64,000 bases of DNA from Paramacrobiotus metropolitanus. Its lineage: Eukaryota; Tardigrada; Eutardigrada; Parachela; Macrobiotidae. The stretch spans positions 992,001 to 1,056,000 of the forward strand of contig NW_026570264.1 of assembly GCF_019649055.1 (NCBI RefSeq), written 5' to 3'. The position numbers and the translations under genes are program-made. Below, piece by piece: positions 25,297-36,106 of this stretch. Numbering within the stretch: position 1 is the stretch's first letter; every line of letters starts with the position of its first letter. Under the pieces are notes generated by a model. The model made no database searches, was not told the origin of the DNA, and saw only the letters and a program-made list of their open reading frames with translations.

Positions 25297-25500
25297 GTAG
25301 GTAAACTGGCTTTTGGTAGGATAATTTCGTTTTCAACTCTTTTTCCACACGATGTTGCACTTAAATGGAACGATTTTGCGCATATTACTTTCGTTCTTGC
25401 GGCCGATGAACTGGACTGTCACGTGATCATAGATGAGACGCTTAAAGCACGGAGCTTACGGGCCGATCGTGTGCCAGTGAATGCCATAGACTTGTATGTA

Positions 25501-25664
25501 CTGTAGCGGCTCCACCAAGTTATACCACAGAGTTTGTGTACGGGGAAACAGTACCCAGAGTGTGTGCATTAATTATGCACGCGATGCATGGGCATGCACA
25601 CGCTGCGCGGATGCAGTTTTCCCATACACGAACTCTGTGGTATAACTTGGTGGAGCCGCTACAG
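25501..25664. mobile_element. 164-bp MITE with TA target duplication
   Basis: The terminal inverted repeats start CTGTAGCGGCTCCACCAAGT on the left and extend about 48 bp with only a few mismatches; the right end closes with GCCGCTACAG. TA flanks both sides (25499-25500 and 25665-25666), which suggests mobilisation by a Tc1/mariner-type transposase. The centre has a smaller palindrome (GCATTAATTATGC). It interrupts a decayed coding sequence. Its right edge was later the target of a hAT insertion. Confidence 0.85.
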
Positions 25665-26282
25665 TACGTCCAGGCCCGCGCTGGCGTTTTTTGGGTAGGG
25701 GGGGCGGAAGGCCGCCGGTGGGCGGATTTTAGCCAAAAAACCGCCGGGGGGGCGGACGATTTTTTTGGGTCCGCCGGGGGGCGGATTTAATTTTTTAAAA
25801 TTAATTTTAAATACTTAATTTACCAGTTACCACTAATTCCGTTGTGGTCTTGTGGACAGTCACAAAAACCTGTAGATTTATTGCAGATTAACTAACAAAA
25901 TAATGAGCATTCAAATTCAGTTTTTACGTTTATTCACTGAATTTCACACTCTACACTGTAAAAACAACAATACCGCCCGTAAGCCAAAAATACTGTACTG
26001 TCTGTACACAGGTAAAATTAAAAAAATACCAGAACGCAGAAGCTCCTAACATTCCCACAGTGCGCAGCCGAAATCGCCAGAAATAATCAAACAAATTGTA
26101 GTTATTATAAAAAACTGAAATGGCATCGGGAAGTAGGCTTCCGTGGTGAGAATACTGTTCCACTCCTTTAATCCAGGAATCTGCGCAATACAGCAAATTT
26201 GGTTATAAATTTAAGTTGGAACCATTAGAACCGTGAAATCAGCTACACAGCCTACATGTCAGACAGACTCACCAGTAAATAT

Positions 26283-26677
26283 TCAGGCTGGCAGTGGGGA
26301 GGCCTCCAAATGTTCTCCCTTTGGAGCACTCACGCTACGCCGGTGCCGCAGCAGAACTGTGTCCTCTTTGGGCACAAAGGTGGCTCGGTCCAACGAGGAC
26401 GTCGACGAGGATGGAGATCCATCACCAGCAGCCCGCAATGGCACTCGCTTTCCGCGAAGCCATCGGGAAACCACGTACAGCAACAGCAGCAGCAGCAGAA
26501 GAAGCAGCGCTGCCAGTGCGCAGTATCCCAGAATAGCTGCTTTACTGTACGGGTTTCCCCCGCCGCCATGAGAATCCTCCGTGGTGCTGTAGCTGATGGT
26601 GCTGCGGACGGCGGGCGGGCTGCTGGGACTGGGAGATCGAGTCGTCGTTGGCATCGCAGACGCAGGAGCCCAACTGA
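26283..26677 (-). pseudogene. Transmembrane exon-like segment carried inside the hAT element
   Basis: On the minus strand an acceptor (TTTTCAG) is followed by an open frame that ends at TGA 26283-26285. It encodes a Ser/Thr/Pro-rich stretch (TTTRSPSPSSPPAVRSTISY), then SKAAILGYCALAA followed by a run of ten leucines, YVV and a basic stop-transfer RWLRGKR, then a Ser-rich tail. That is the plan of a type I membrane protein's last exon: juxtamembrane stalk, membrane helix, short cytoplasmic tail. The GC-rich codons contrast with the AT-rich surroundings. I infer a host exon captured by the transposon. The ten-leucine run may owe something to CTG/CAG repeat expansion. Parent gene not identified. 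Confidence 0.4.
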
Positions 26678-26721
26678 CTGAAAATTCTTATGTTACAAAT
26701 TTGTAACATAAGAATTTTCAG
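26678..26721. repeat. Perfect 44-bp palindrome with no spacer
   Basis: The two 22-bp halves are exact reverse complements meeting at 26699/26700, without any loop. It abuts the acceptor of the captured exon; the last bases of the minus-strand palindrome are the AG of that acceptor. Confidence 0.95.
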
Positions 26722-27632
26722 TTCAAAAGTACCTTTTGAGGAAAACGAAATCCTCGCCGAACGACCATGGCGCACAAAAAGAGTCGAAATAACAAAATAA
26801 AAAATTAAAACAGATGAAAGTTAAAAGTTTGCAAGCAATCAAATGCACTAGCTGCAAGCCGTGTATGGAATGGTCGAATGGTGAATGCGCTCGTACAAGT
26901 GTGAGTGGCTGGCCAGTTGACGGAAATTTGTACAGTGCAGCCAGCCGCTACAGGCGCTACTCGTTGCACAGCTTGCACTTGACGGAAATGTGTGTTCGTA
27001 TTGTACAGTGCAGCCAGTCGCTGCACTGTACAGATTTCCGTAAAGTGCAGGGTAGTGTACAGCAGTTTTACAGACAAAATCCAACTACCAGAAATATAAT
27101 AAAAAAACTAAGAAATGCAATTTAATTTTTATTCAAAAATAAAAACCGCCCCCACGGCGGACCTTCTGTCAGGTAACTGTCAAACGCGCCCCCCCCGGCG
27201 GCCATAAATCTAGAAAGGGGGGGGCGGCCGCCCCCACCGCCCCCCCCTCCAACGCGGGCCTGAGTACGTCTCCCTGAGCGGCTGGCAAAACAGCCTGCTA
27301 TGTTATGAAATTGGTCGCCTCGCAGTGTTGCATCCCATAGACTCATACGTTAAGCACATCGACTTGTGTTTTACACATTTTTGAATAGAACCATGCAATC
27401 GATATCTCCAACGATAGAGAAAAAATTAAGAGGTTTTTCGATACCAAACAAGATCCCATTGATGGCGATTAAGCCAAGATATTCCCATTTCAAGTTCTCG
27501 TAGACATAGCATAGGACCTACCCTGACCATGCTTCAATGCTGTGTCTACGAGGAATCCCTAACGGCTCTGTGTTGCCTTACTCGCTTTTAACAGCACCTT
27601 ATTTGGTTTGAAAAATCTTCTTTATTTGTTGC

Positions 27633-27848
27633 CTAATTTTTAAGATATCGGTTAGTTAATTCTGTTGAGAAATAAACGAGGTGCAAGTGTTTGAGGTTAA
27701 CACAGGAGTCAATGGAGAAAATAACGACGAGGCGACCAATTTCACAGCACAGAACGGCGTTTTGCTGTCGCCTGACAACCGCCCGCTGCAGGCGTACACG
27801 GTTGAGGCAATCGACTGCCCCTAATTCAAACCATCTAATAACATTCAT
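27633..27848 (-). pseudogene. Inverted relative of the split gene at 27.3 kb
   Basis: The minus-strand frame includes ELGAVDCLNRVRLQRAVV and then VLCCEIGRLVVIFSIDSCV. The matching + strand text at 27270-27385 reads LLCYEIGRLAVLHPIDSYVK. The DNA agrees too, for example GTGAAATTGGTCGCCTCG against ATGAAATTGGTCGCCTCG. The two copies lie in opposite orientation, about 300 bases apart. The fragment is short, has no recognised domain, and is probably one exon or a relic. Confidence 0.45.
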
Positions 27849-27849
27849 T

Positions 27850-30220
27850 CTTCATCTTTTGCCAAAACATTTGTCATCGTATAGCATAGAATTTTTCTCT
27901 CTTTCTTTTTGAGCTATCGCGCAACCGTGTCTGATCGCACCTTACAGAAATATTTTTGGTACCGTAATTGGATTAACATTAACATAGTATACACTAACAT
28001 AGTATACATTCCGGCGCCTCATCTACAGTCCCGTGACTTTTTCATTTCTTAGGCTTGTATAAAGTCGGTCCTGGTAGAACATACTTGCCTAAAACTGTAG
28101 AAGCAAATAGAATACCAGAATTCTACGTAGAAACTTGTGCTGATATCATGAAGACGAGGATGTTTGTGTAACGCTGAGAGCACCCAACATTGTTGGTCAT
28201 TGACTCATTGCTCATTATGACCGTAAGAAAATCGTGTTTCTCTGTGCATGCATATGAAATCCATGGTATGACACCGCGTGATGTACCGTCCTTACGTTGT
28301 CCGTCGGTTCGTATGATTTCATTTCCGGCTCGGCTCCGTGAGATCAGAGCATGAGTCACCGGCTTTCAGCTGGCTGTACAATTGATAGACACAGCGGCAT
28401 TATCCCAGCATCCCATAGGAAGTGGGATTTATTGTTGTGTGTTTAATAAAAGTAACAAAATCTTTTGGTGGATGCTGCAGCACGGTTGTTTGCACGCGGT
28501 TAGGCTGCGTGCGCCGTGCAAGGAGGTCGGAAACGGGTTTTGGCTGTGTGCACGGCTGAATTCTTCTTAAACCGTTTAAATCTTTGTACGAATTATTTTT
28601 CTAAAGCCAAAGTTTGGGTTGGAATATGACAGCGGAAACTAAGTGCCTAATTGCGTAATTTTCTGATGAAATTAGATCAGAGACGAAAGGGTGGATGTGG
28701 TCAGGGAGCGGTGCCAAAACCAGTGGGGCGTTGTTGGGTTTCTGTGCGGTAGCATTGCCCATATATTGGCTAATTCTTAGTGGTGCTCAAATGTAGCTTA
28801 ACATGGTCACCGTGCTACCCTCCACCCATGTAACAAAAGCGTAACGGTTACGTCGGACCACCTCACACCCACGGCCTTTACGTAAAACTTGAATCGCGCC
28901 TTTACGGGTTTTCCGGGAACGGCAACATGTAAGCAACAAAAGGGAACCAGAAACGATACGAGGATATTTAAAGGTCAGATTCGATGCCATCAACATACCG
29001 GCAGGGTCAACAAAAGTCTGACGAAGATAAAAAAATTGTTTTATTTATTGTATACCTGGATCGTGGCATACTACAAAATACAGTTTGTCCCAAAGGCGGC
29101 TGAGAAACCTATGACAAAAGGCAGTGGAATTACAATCTAGGATTCAAAACTATTTAAACGTAAACGCGAGATTCCGTGCATAGAGTCAAAAGCCATGGCG
29201 ACCTCTTGCGCACGCATTCAGGCTGAGCCAACACACCCAGAAAGGTCACCAGTGCACGCATCCAACGTCCGTTTTTACCCGTGCACGCAGCACTTCGCTA
29301 TTACCTCCTTTCCTGATGCGTAATTTACCGCTTGGCGCTTGGTTGATTAGTTACGCTTTTCGTCGAATTCTTTGCTTTGTTTCAAAAGTTATTTTACTTA
29401 AATTTTCTTGTTCTTGTTGGCAGTTTCGCTAGTTATTTTGAAGGTACTAATGTGAGGCTTTAACTGGACACGGAATGTATTATTATACAGAGTAGTACAA
29501 AATGTCACCGCAGCCTCCTTGCACCCGGGACCGGTGGCTGAACCAAAATGGCGGTCTGTTTTACCCGACTGCACCGGGTCTGTCCGATGTTTAAGCGGCA
29601 TCGTTTCGGCTTTATTCGAAAGAGCAATGTTTACAGCATACATAAGCTAAAATCAAGCCAACATTTGTATACAAAGGTTACGCATTATACTGTACAAAGA
29701 CTTGTAAAGAAAAAGTACCCGTAGAAGGTATTAGCGTGGGGATTCTTCGCTACTTCCATGGTAATATGGTTGCAGACTTGCAGTGAAACGTAGGTCGACC
29801 GTTGCAGTTGGTGACGGTAGCGTAGCGCACAGCGGTACTTACATACCTTGGCGGGTGGAGTACATACAGGATACTTGTAATCGATAGCCCCGCCACCGTG
29901 TAATTTATTTGACTTGTTCCACGATTTTACAAAATAAAAAAGAATAAAACGAATCTTATCTATAATTTTATTCAGTCTTCGGTGATGCGAATTCGTGGCA
30001 ATGAAATGTCGTAAGGCTCAAGAATTTTCTGTATACACAAAAAAATATTGTTATGTCACATACGGTCACGAACGTCTGCAGTTGCGCTCACTGGTAGACA
30101 AGTGTTTATGTAACTGTTGTGAACCATCTTAACGTAGTAATTTGTGTCTAAAGACGTCTGTTTTCTGTGCTCATTTCTCTGCGCGATGCTGAAGTGGTTG
30201 AACAAATCAGTTCCTGTCAT
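27850..30220. other. Intergenic stretch, no gene recognised
   Basis: Several frames of 60-85 codons occur (28123-28359, 28787-28996, 29398-29643) without motifs, splice signals or relatives elsewhere in the window. ACACTAACATAGTATACATT near 27990 is a small repeat. I find nothing I can support. Confidence 0.5.
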
Positions 30221-30224
30221 GAGC

Positions 30225-31230
30225 GTGTACAGTAAAGATCGTTAATGGATCCGATAGTATTCTCCGTTGTGTGTATGGTAGAAGGTAGGAGAAACGTTCA
30301 TTTATCATGGCGCTCCTGGGTGGATGCGTTTTGCAACTGTAATAGTTCGGTGACCTTTCGGGTCTTATGTCGTTAGGATGTTGAATCGCATTGATTTGTA
30401 TCATCTGTATTCGTCGCTCTGGGATACCCACAGTCAGCATGTCAACGAATTTGTTGTACGGCTGACCGATGCGGAGGAAACCATGGTATGCAATCCTCGT
30501 TATCGTAATGGCTCTGGTGAACGGAACAAGCATAACGATAATTACATTTACTGCGTTTGAGAATGTTTCTGGTGAATGTGACATTCGGAGCATGCAAAAC
30601 AAAATGCATTCATAGTTATTGTTCTCGTCAAAACGGGCTCGTCGTCGAACTGTTTTACGATTTTTGCAGTGCATGTTGCTGGTGCAACTATTAACTGCAG
30701 CTATCCTGCAGCTATAGCAATTTTTCTGTAACAGTTATGAGCATTCGCAGTGCGCATCAACATCTAGCCATATATACTGGGCAGTTCTTTTAAAAATATT
30801 CATATTACCGTACCTACCGGCAGAATATACCGGTCGGCTCGGTGTCGTGCTTTCACGGTGGCAAAATACTTTTAACGATCAGTTTGCCTATTCGGCAAGA
30901 ATGATCGCAAAAGTGTAAGGTGTTGATGTTCTATTGGGAATCGAGTAGCATTGTACAGCGACTTGCGTTGTGCAGCGCTTTGATGACCTTTATGGCTAAA
31001 ACACTGGCCGTTAATTGCATGGAATCTTATTGCCTGTTACAAAGTCCCTGCTGGCCACGTGGTGTGTGTGGGTGAACGTAAATCTGAGCGTAGCAAGATT
31101 GTCTGATTGTGTTACTGTAAATCGGAAAAATTAATGTGCTGTTTCGTGTATCTGTCATCAGGGTGTACAGTAAAGATCATTAATGGGATTCGACAGTAGT
31201 ATAGCGTATGAGAAACATTCATTCATCAAA
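30225..31230. repeat. Dispersed repeat, copy 1, with flanking direct repeats
   Basis: The block 30530-31130 is related, in inverted orientation, to 44100-44720. Shared landmarks include CTGGTGAATG near 30570, GAACTGTTTTA near 30650, TTCTATTGGGAATCGAG near 30930 and GCTGGCCACGTGG near 31050. The block is also bracketed by two diverged direct repeats that begin GTGTACAGTAAAGATC, at about 30226 and 31164, and run roughly 75 bases each. This could be a small unit with direct terminal repeats or a repeat within a repeat. No coding potential is clear. Confidence 0.6.
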
Positions 31231-31712
31231 ATACCAACACGATTCACGAAACCCTTGGATTTAGAATAAATACTATGTAGCAGATAGAAATCTAGGCAAT
31301 TTCCTCATTCAGGAATCCACAATCAATAGGCATTTTGGACAATGCAGTAGTGAAGACACGTACAGCATAAAATTCTTGTAAATCCTACTCTAATAAGTAG
31401 CAACAACTGCAAAGAACAGCTGCAGTGAATTCATATGAATAATGTTATCGACCGGAGCGAAACAACCAACAAAAAATGGAATTGTCGGCCTCCCGATCTG
31501 TTTGAGTCTCGGAAGTAAAAGATGTCTTCCTTATTATGCCATCACTTCCTTATCCCGTAAATAACTTATACCGTCAGAACTTTCTATACCATCCTTATTA
31601 CGCCATCCTTGTTATATACAATATGGAGAGAGTGTATAAACTAACAGAATCGCAATAATTTTGTTGACCTCGAGACGATCGTGATCGAAGATCGTTAGTA
31701 TTATTATAGTTA

Positions 31713-34700
31713 CTAGGAAAATGCACTATTGCGTGCATGAACAGACCGGAGCGCAGCCTTAAGGATTGGAGGTAGTTTTCAACGCATACAGAGTATTTGA
31801 GTATGCGTTGCGCTTTTATCAGCGCACCAAAACGACGAGACGTACTTAATTATGATGAGGCACACTTATTAAATTTTCGAAAGCTACTTTTCGGCAATTA
31901 AATGTTCTTCTTCGTTGATCAAATGAAGCGTTTCCTCGTTTTTATGTCGGGAAGACAGAAGAATAGAAATCTGACGAAAACAGGATCGGAATTATGAGGC
32001 AAGGTTTTGGCAGAGGTGGCGGCGTATTGGTGGAAATGATTAATCTTTCCCGAGTAACACAGCCTGGCCCGGGACAGGCCCTTTGGCCTTTCCCGTGCTT
32101 ATATAAAGAAAATTACTGGATAGACACAGCCAACCAATTGGTCTTCCAGTGGCTGTAATATAACACCTATCCGGGATTCATGCTAATACTTTTTGAGTGT
32201 TTGGGTTCGTTTTTTGGAATGGCCTCATCGGTTCTACGAATCCAGTTTCAGAACTGGTCAACCCTCGTTGCATACCTTGATTTTTCGCATATTGTAATCA
32301 CTTTATTAGTACGAGTACTGTAGTCACTTTAAGTCCACCGGGAGAAAATTTAGATCAGTTGTTCTTTGTTCTTAGACCTCCCGAGGCTGTTTTCTGCTGA
32401 TTGAGTATACTGTGTTGTGATGTTAAATGTTTTCTGTAAGCTGAATGGGTGAAAATAAAAAAAAGAGTAAGTCACTTTAGTTGCTTTAAGCACATTTTAA
32501 GTTTATTTTAATCACTTGAAGTACATTTTAATAACTTTGAACACTCATATACGTTTTCGTATTTTCGTTACTGTGGCTGGCACCACTCCTCCTGACTCCT
32601 GGGTAGTTTTTGGTCAATCCGGGCTCGGCCTTCGGCCCGGCATGTTCCGGGCTAAATATGGGACACTTCGTACACGGTTATTTTTCTGGATCACCATTAT
32701 CGACTTGTATCGGTATTTCCTATAGGCCACCATTTTCAAATGCAGTCTCCGTCGCTACCTACAGTCTTTCTGGTCACCAATAGTCATCTGAGTACTCTCG
32801 GGCTACCTGTGGTCTTGGCGCTTGTGTAGTCTTCTGCAGGTCGTGTAGCCACCGGTAGTCGTAGTTTTGTGAAGTTTTCTGTAGCTTGGATAGCAAGTAA
32901 TTAACGGCAAATGGTGTTGCCATTTTATCTTCGTCGCCAAAAAGCTTTCAAAATTTTGAAAATCCTAAATTTAAGAAATCTAACGAAAACCTATGAAAAG
33001 GCTAAGCAATCTGAATATCACATCACCAAACAAACTATCAAATACAGGAATCGCTGTTGTCCAGAGATGGGTACTACGTACGGATGACTGCGCACACTAC
33101 GGTAGTCTACAAGCTAAGATTGTGGACTCCAGAAATAGTCGTGCACAAAGCGTACCAAAGTTCTCCCGAGCCGTTACTTACACAGTATTAATGTAATACA
33201 TTAATATGTATTACATTAATACAGGTATGTATTAATGTAATACAGGTATGCCGTTATGTAGGCGGCTACACAAAGTATGTTAAAAAAAGCAGGTGAATAT
33301 TCACATAGAAAAAAGACAATGATGTAAATTGAGAAAAACTCTGCACAAATTGCTGGCTTTCGGTAAATTTCAATGGTAGCTATTTTCCATTTTCCTAAGT
33401 CACTTAGCAAAATATTGTTAACTGCGGGCCTTGGCCCGAGCCATGACCCTTCTCTTGGGTTTTACTGCCTGAGTGCCTCTTTCTAGTTAGTATGTCCCCG
33501 CGACGCGTGTGGGAACGCTAATGAGCAAGTAAGGTAATAAGGAAGTGCCAACCCAATAAGGAAGTGACCTTCTACTTCCGTAACAGACAGACAGACAGGT
33601 TTCTACTTTTGCTGACGTAGAGGACCTCTAATTCAACAAAAATCGCTTTTCTATCTTTTATACTCGTACAATAGGATATTTATTATGACGCAAAAGGACG
33701 TCTTTTCTAAAAGTAAAAGTACAGTCGGTATAACGGAACACCGAAAACAACTAATTCTAATTCATCTAATTCTGTCGTTTTTCGTTTTTACTTACCCTTC
33801 TTCCATCAAACCATTGTGCAAATTCAGGAGCATTCTGTAAACCATATTACAGTAGTTAAGAGAGTGTACTGGAGCATGGCGCCAAGTTCAAGCAAGTACT
33901 GCACCTATGAGAAAAGCTTCATTCTCGCGCACGAGCAAGCAATTTTTTGCATTGTTTTGTGGCATTGTGTAGTCCAATGGTTGTTATGCACTGGCGTAAA
34001 AACCGTTATTAGTGCGCGCAACATGCGGCAAGCTTCAGTAAAATAAAATTTCAAAGTTTAAAAGGACGGAGGTGTAGAGTTACAATACCAACCGATCTTC
34101 AAATTCCGCCCTAAAACGCCACTAGAAAGACGATCGTTTTTGCACAGGTCTAAGTTGTGTTTAAACTATCGGAATTTTATTTTATCCAGATCTCCCGAAC
34201 CAGATGTTGCGCGCATAAATAGTTTTCACGCTAGTGTATACAAATCGTTTGGCTATGAAATGTTTCGAACCAATGCGAAAACGGGCTTCAAAGTGCGCGA
34301 AAGCAGACATTTTCGTACAGATACACGAGTTTGGTACTTACCATGCACCGGCTTACCTCCGTTAAGTTCTTCTTACCTTTACACGAATTTGGCACTTACG
34401 TATCTTTAACCGGAACATTTCGCTTACAGATGTGATCCGGCAGAAAGGTGGACGTCTCATCTACCAATCTGCCGGAGGTCGGCAGATTGGTGGATGCGAT
34501 TTCACTGAACATCCACCATCCACCCGTCCACCTTTCTGCCAGCTACAAGTGTAACGAAGGTGACAATCTATAGTTACGGCAATAGGCTGCTACGAAAATG
34601 GTTCCCGCTTGGTAGGCTACAATTGCAAAGCTAACAGCAAGAAGCTGTCATTTCGCATGCCAAGTTTTTACTGATTTTCGTAAGAAATAAAAAATTTGAA

Positions 34701-35131
34701 AGATTAAGTGCGCCATCGACGCCAGTTCACTCGCCCGGTCTTGAAAATTATCGCGCCGGTGCGCCAGTTTCTGGCGCAACTGTTTTCATTTTTTTTCCCT
34801 CCGGGAGGGTTGGGGGGGGGTGGAGTGCGCCCCTCCCATTAAAGACGGGCCTGTCTGTATACAAATTTGATACCATGTACCGGGCCACTTCCCTTCATGC
34901 GTTTAGGCTTGCTGTTTCTATGTGTACAGCCTCTGATTGTGAGCAGAACGGTAATGGTAGAATTTGCTGGCTGAGGTATTTTTGTTTGGCTGAGCTCGAG
35001 TTTAATAGTCAGATACTGAGCAGTCAGAGTTGAAGTTCGGAAGTCAAAGTCAGGGCAGATCTTGAGAGCTAGCCCTGCAAGTACACGCTGCGCTCCGGTC
35101 TACCACTTGCACGCAATGTGCATTTTCCTAG
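31713..35131. mobile_element. 3.4-kb element with TIRs and TA flanks
   Basis: The left end CTAGGAAAATGCACTATTGC continues through GTGCATGAACAGACCGGAGCGC. The right end is the near-exact reverse complement (GCTGCGCTCCGGTC to TTTTCCTAG). TA follows both ends (31711-31712 and 35132-35133), consistent with a Tc1/mariner-type duplication. The interior has no transposase that I can recognise. It contains an hAT-like end around 34740-34852 (ending GACGGGCCTG) and a hairpin at 34450-34545 (CAGAAAGGTGGACG against CGTCCACCTTTCTG), so it has been invaded. Short AATGTAATAC palindromes cluster at 33187-33250. Confidence 0.6.
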
Positions 35132-35139
35132 TACTGGCT

Positions 35140-36100
35140 AAGTAAAAAAATTCTTACCCTCTTGGTTCCCAGAAGCAAAATTGTGGCACCAGTCCAGTGG
35201 AAGTGGGTCTAGGGTACTCTTGCTTGTCAACCTCCGCGGCAAAAATTGGGACGAAAGGTTGAGTAAGCTGGAGGGAAGTTCGGAAACGAAATTAGTAAAT
35301 GTGTTTACAGTGAAAGGCGCAGCATACAAGAGCCATCAGCTTTCGTCAAAATCTGAGCTCACAATCTGTCAGCTATACAGTACTTGCCTGAGCACCGTAT
35401 TATGAGCAATTACAACGATAGCAAGTGATTAATATTATACAGTGGCTGAACGAAACTAATTTACCGTAAAGCAAGCGTGACTGATTTCCTGCTTGGTGTG
35501 GGGGAGCGCTCTGATTTCGCCCGATGCTTCAACTTGGAGAGAGTATACCAGCACAGTTTAGTACACATGCTCTGTATGCTGCAGCTCCATCTGTCTCCGA
35601 TGACCTATCGAAAAACCGGTTACGCTTGCTTTACGATAAATTCGATTTCGTTCAGCCAGTAGCCACTGTATAATGTTAATCACTTTGGCGATTGTTTGGT
35701 AGCAGAGTACCGAATGGCGAATGCTCTGAGCCGAGCAAACGAAGCGGTACGCGGCAGCTTCCATTAGGAGTCAACTGCGTCTTTGCCGCTAACAGGGCCA
35801 ACGCAGTGGACTGCCGATTTGACAGTGCATATTCGCCCACCCTATTCACCGGTGACAGTCGTTTTACCGTCGGTCAGAACTAGCCGCCTTACAGATGTAG
35901 ACCGATAAAGCTATACGATTGCTAACTCGTCTCTGTATACTACCGCTATCGTATCTTTAGTTGTTTACTGCCGTAATTATCACCTATCAACGTCCTACCG
36001 ATCGTTCTATGTATCGTCGAAACTTTTCCAGGGGTTGTTTTACCGCTGTACAGAGTATTTGGGTCGCACAAACAAGTGTTAAACTACTATTGTAATAGTA
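35140..36100. other. Intergenic stretch, no gene recognised
   Basis: Segments near 35458-35500 (CCGTAAAGCAAGCGTGACTG) and 35618-35680 (CGCTTGCTTTACGAT, then CAGCCAGTAGCCACTGTATAAT) are inverted relatives of each other; with ATTATACAGTGGCTG at 35434 they form an imperfect hairpin, probably another MITE of about 250 bp (35432-35675). The rest shows nothing. Confidence 0.5.
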
Positions 36101-36106
36101 ATACTA

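Larger units (their letters stand above)
25671..27262. mobile_element. hAT element, 1592 bp, with internal exon-like cargo
   Basis: The ends are CAGGCCCGCGCTGG and CCAACGCGGGCCTG, in inverted orientation. AGTACGTC occurs immediately outside both ends (25663-25670 and 27263-27270), an exact 8-bp duplication as made by hAT transposases. The first 120 and last 120 bases are very G-rich or C-rich and mutually complementary. No transposase is present. Instead the middle (26283-26677, minus strand) holds an exon-like reading frame with a transmembrane segment, and 26900-27070 holds repeated GTACAGTGCAGCCAG units. The CAGGCCCG start resembles the MITE at 18878, so both may use the same transposase. 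Confidence 0.88.
25310..27385 (+). pseudogene. Decayed unrecognised gene split by two nested transposons
   Basis: A frame open from about 25288 to 25500 reads HDVALKWNDFAHITFVLAAD, then VIIDETLKARSLRADRVPVN and AIDLYV, ending where a MITE is inserted. Beyond the MITE and the following hAT element the same frame continues briefly as RLPERLAKQ, then shifts by one base into LLCYEIGRLAVLHPIDSYVK up to about 27385. A related sequence on the opposite strand at 27633-27848 reads VLCCEIGRLVVIFSIDSCV, confirming that the part after 27270 was once coding. The frameshift and two insertions mean it is dead. Family not recognised. Confidence 0.5.

Noticed and set aside
25288-25506. Continuation of the signal-peptide exon
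   Set aside because: It is in a different frame with no room for an intron; better explained as part of the separate decayed gene.
30207-30674. 155-codon minus-strand frame
   Set aside because: It lies in a dispersed repeat whose second copy at 44.1-44.7 kb does not conserve the protein; no motif.
34740-34852. A further hAT element ending GACGGGCCTG
   Set aside because: The end looks like the other hAT ends, but I could not find a matching left end or an 8-bp duplication, so it is only mentioned inside the 31713-35131 element.
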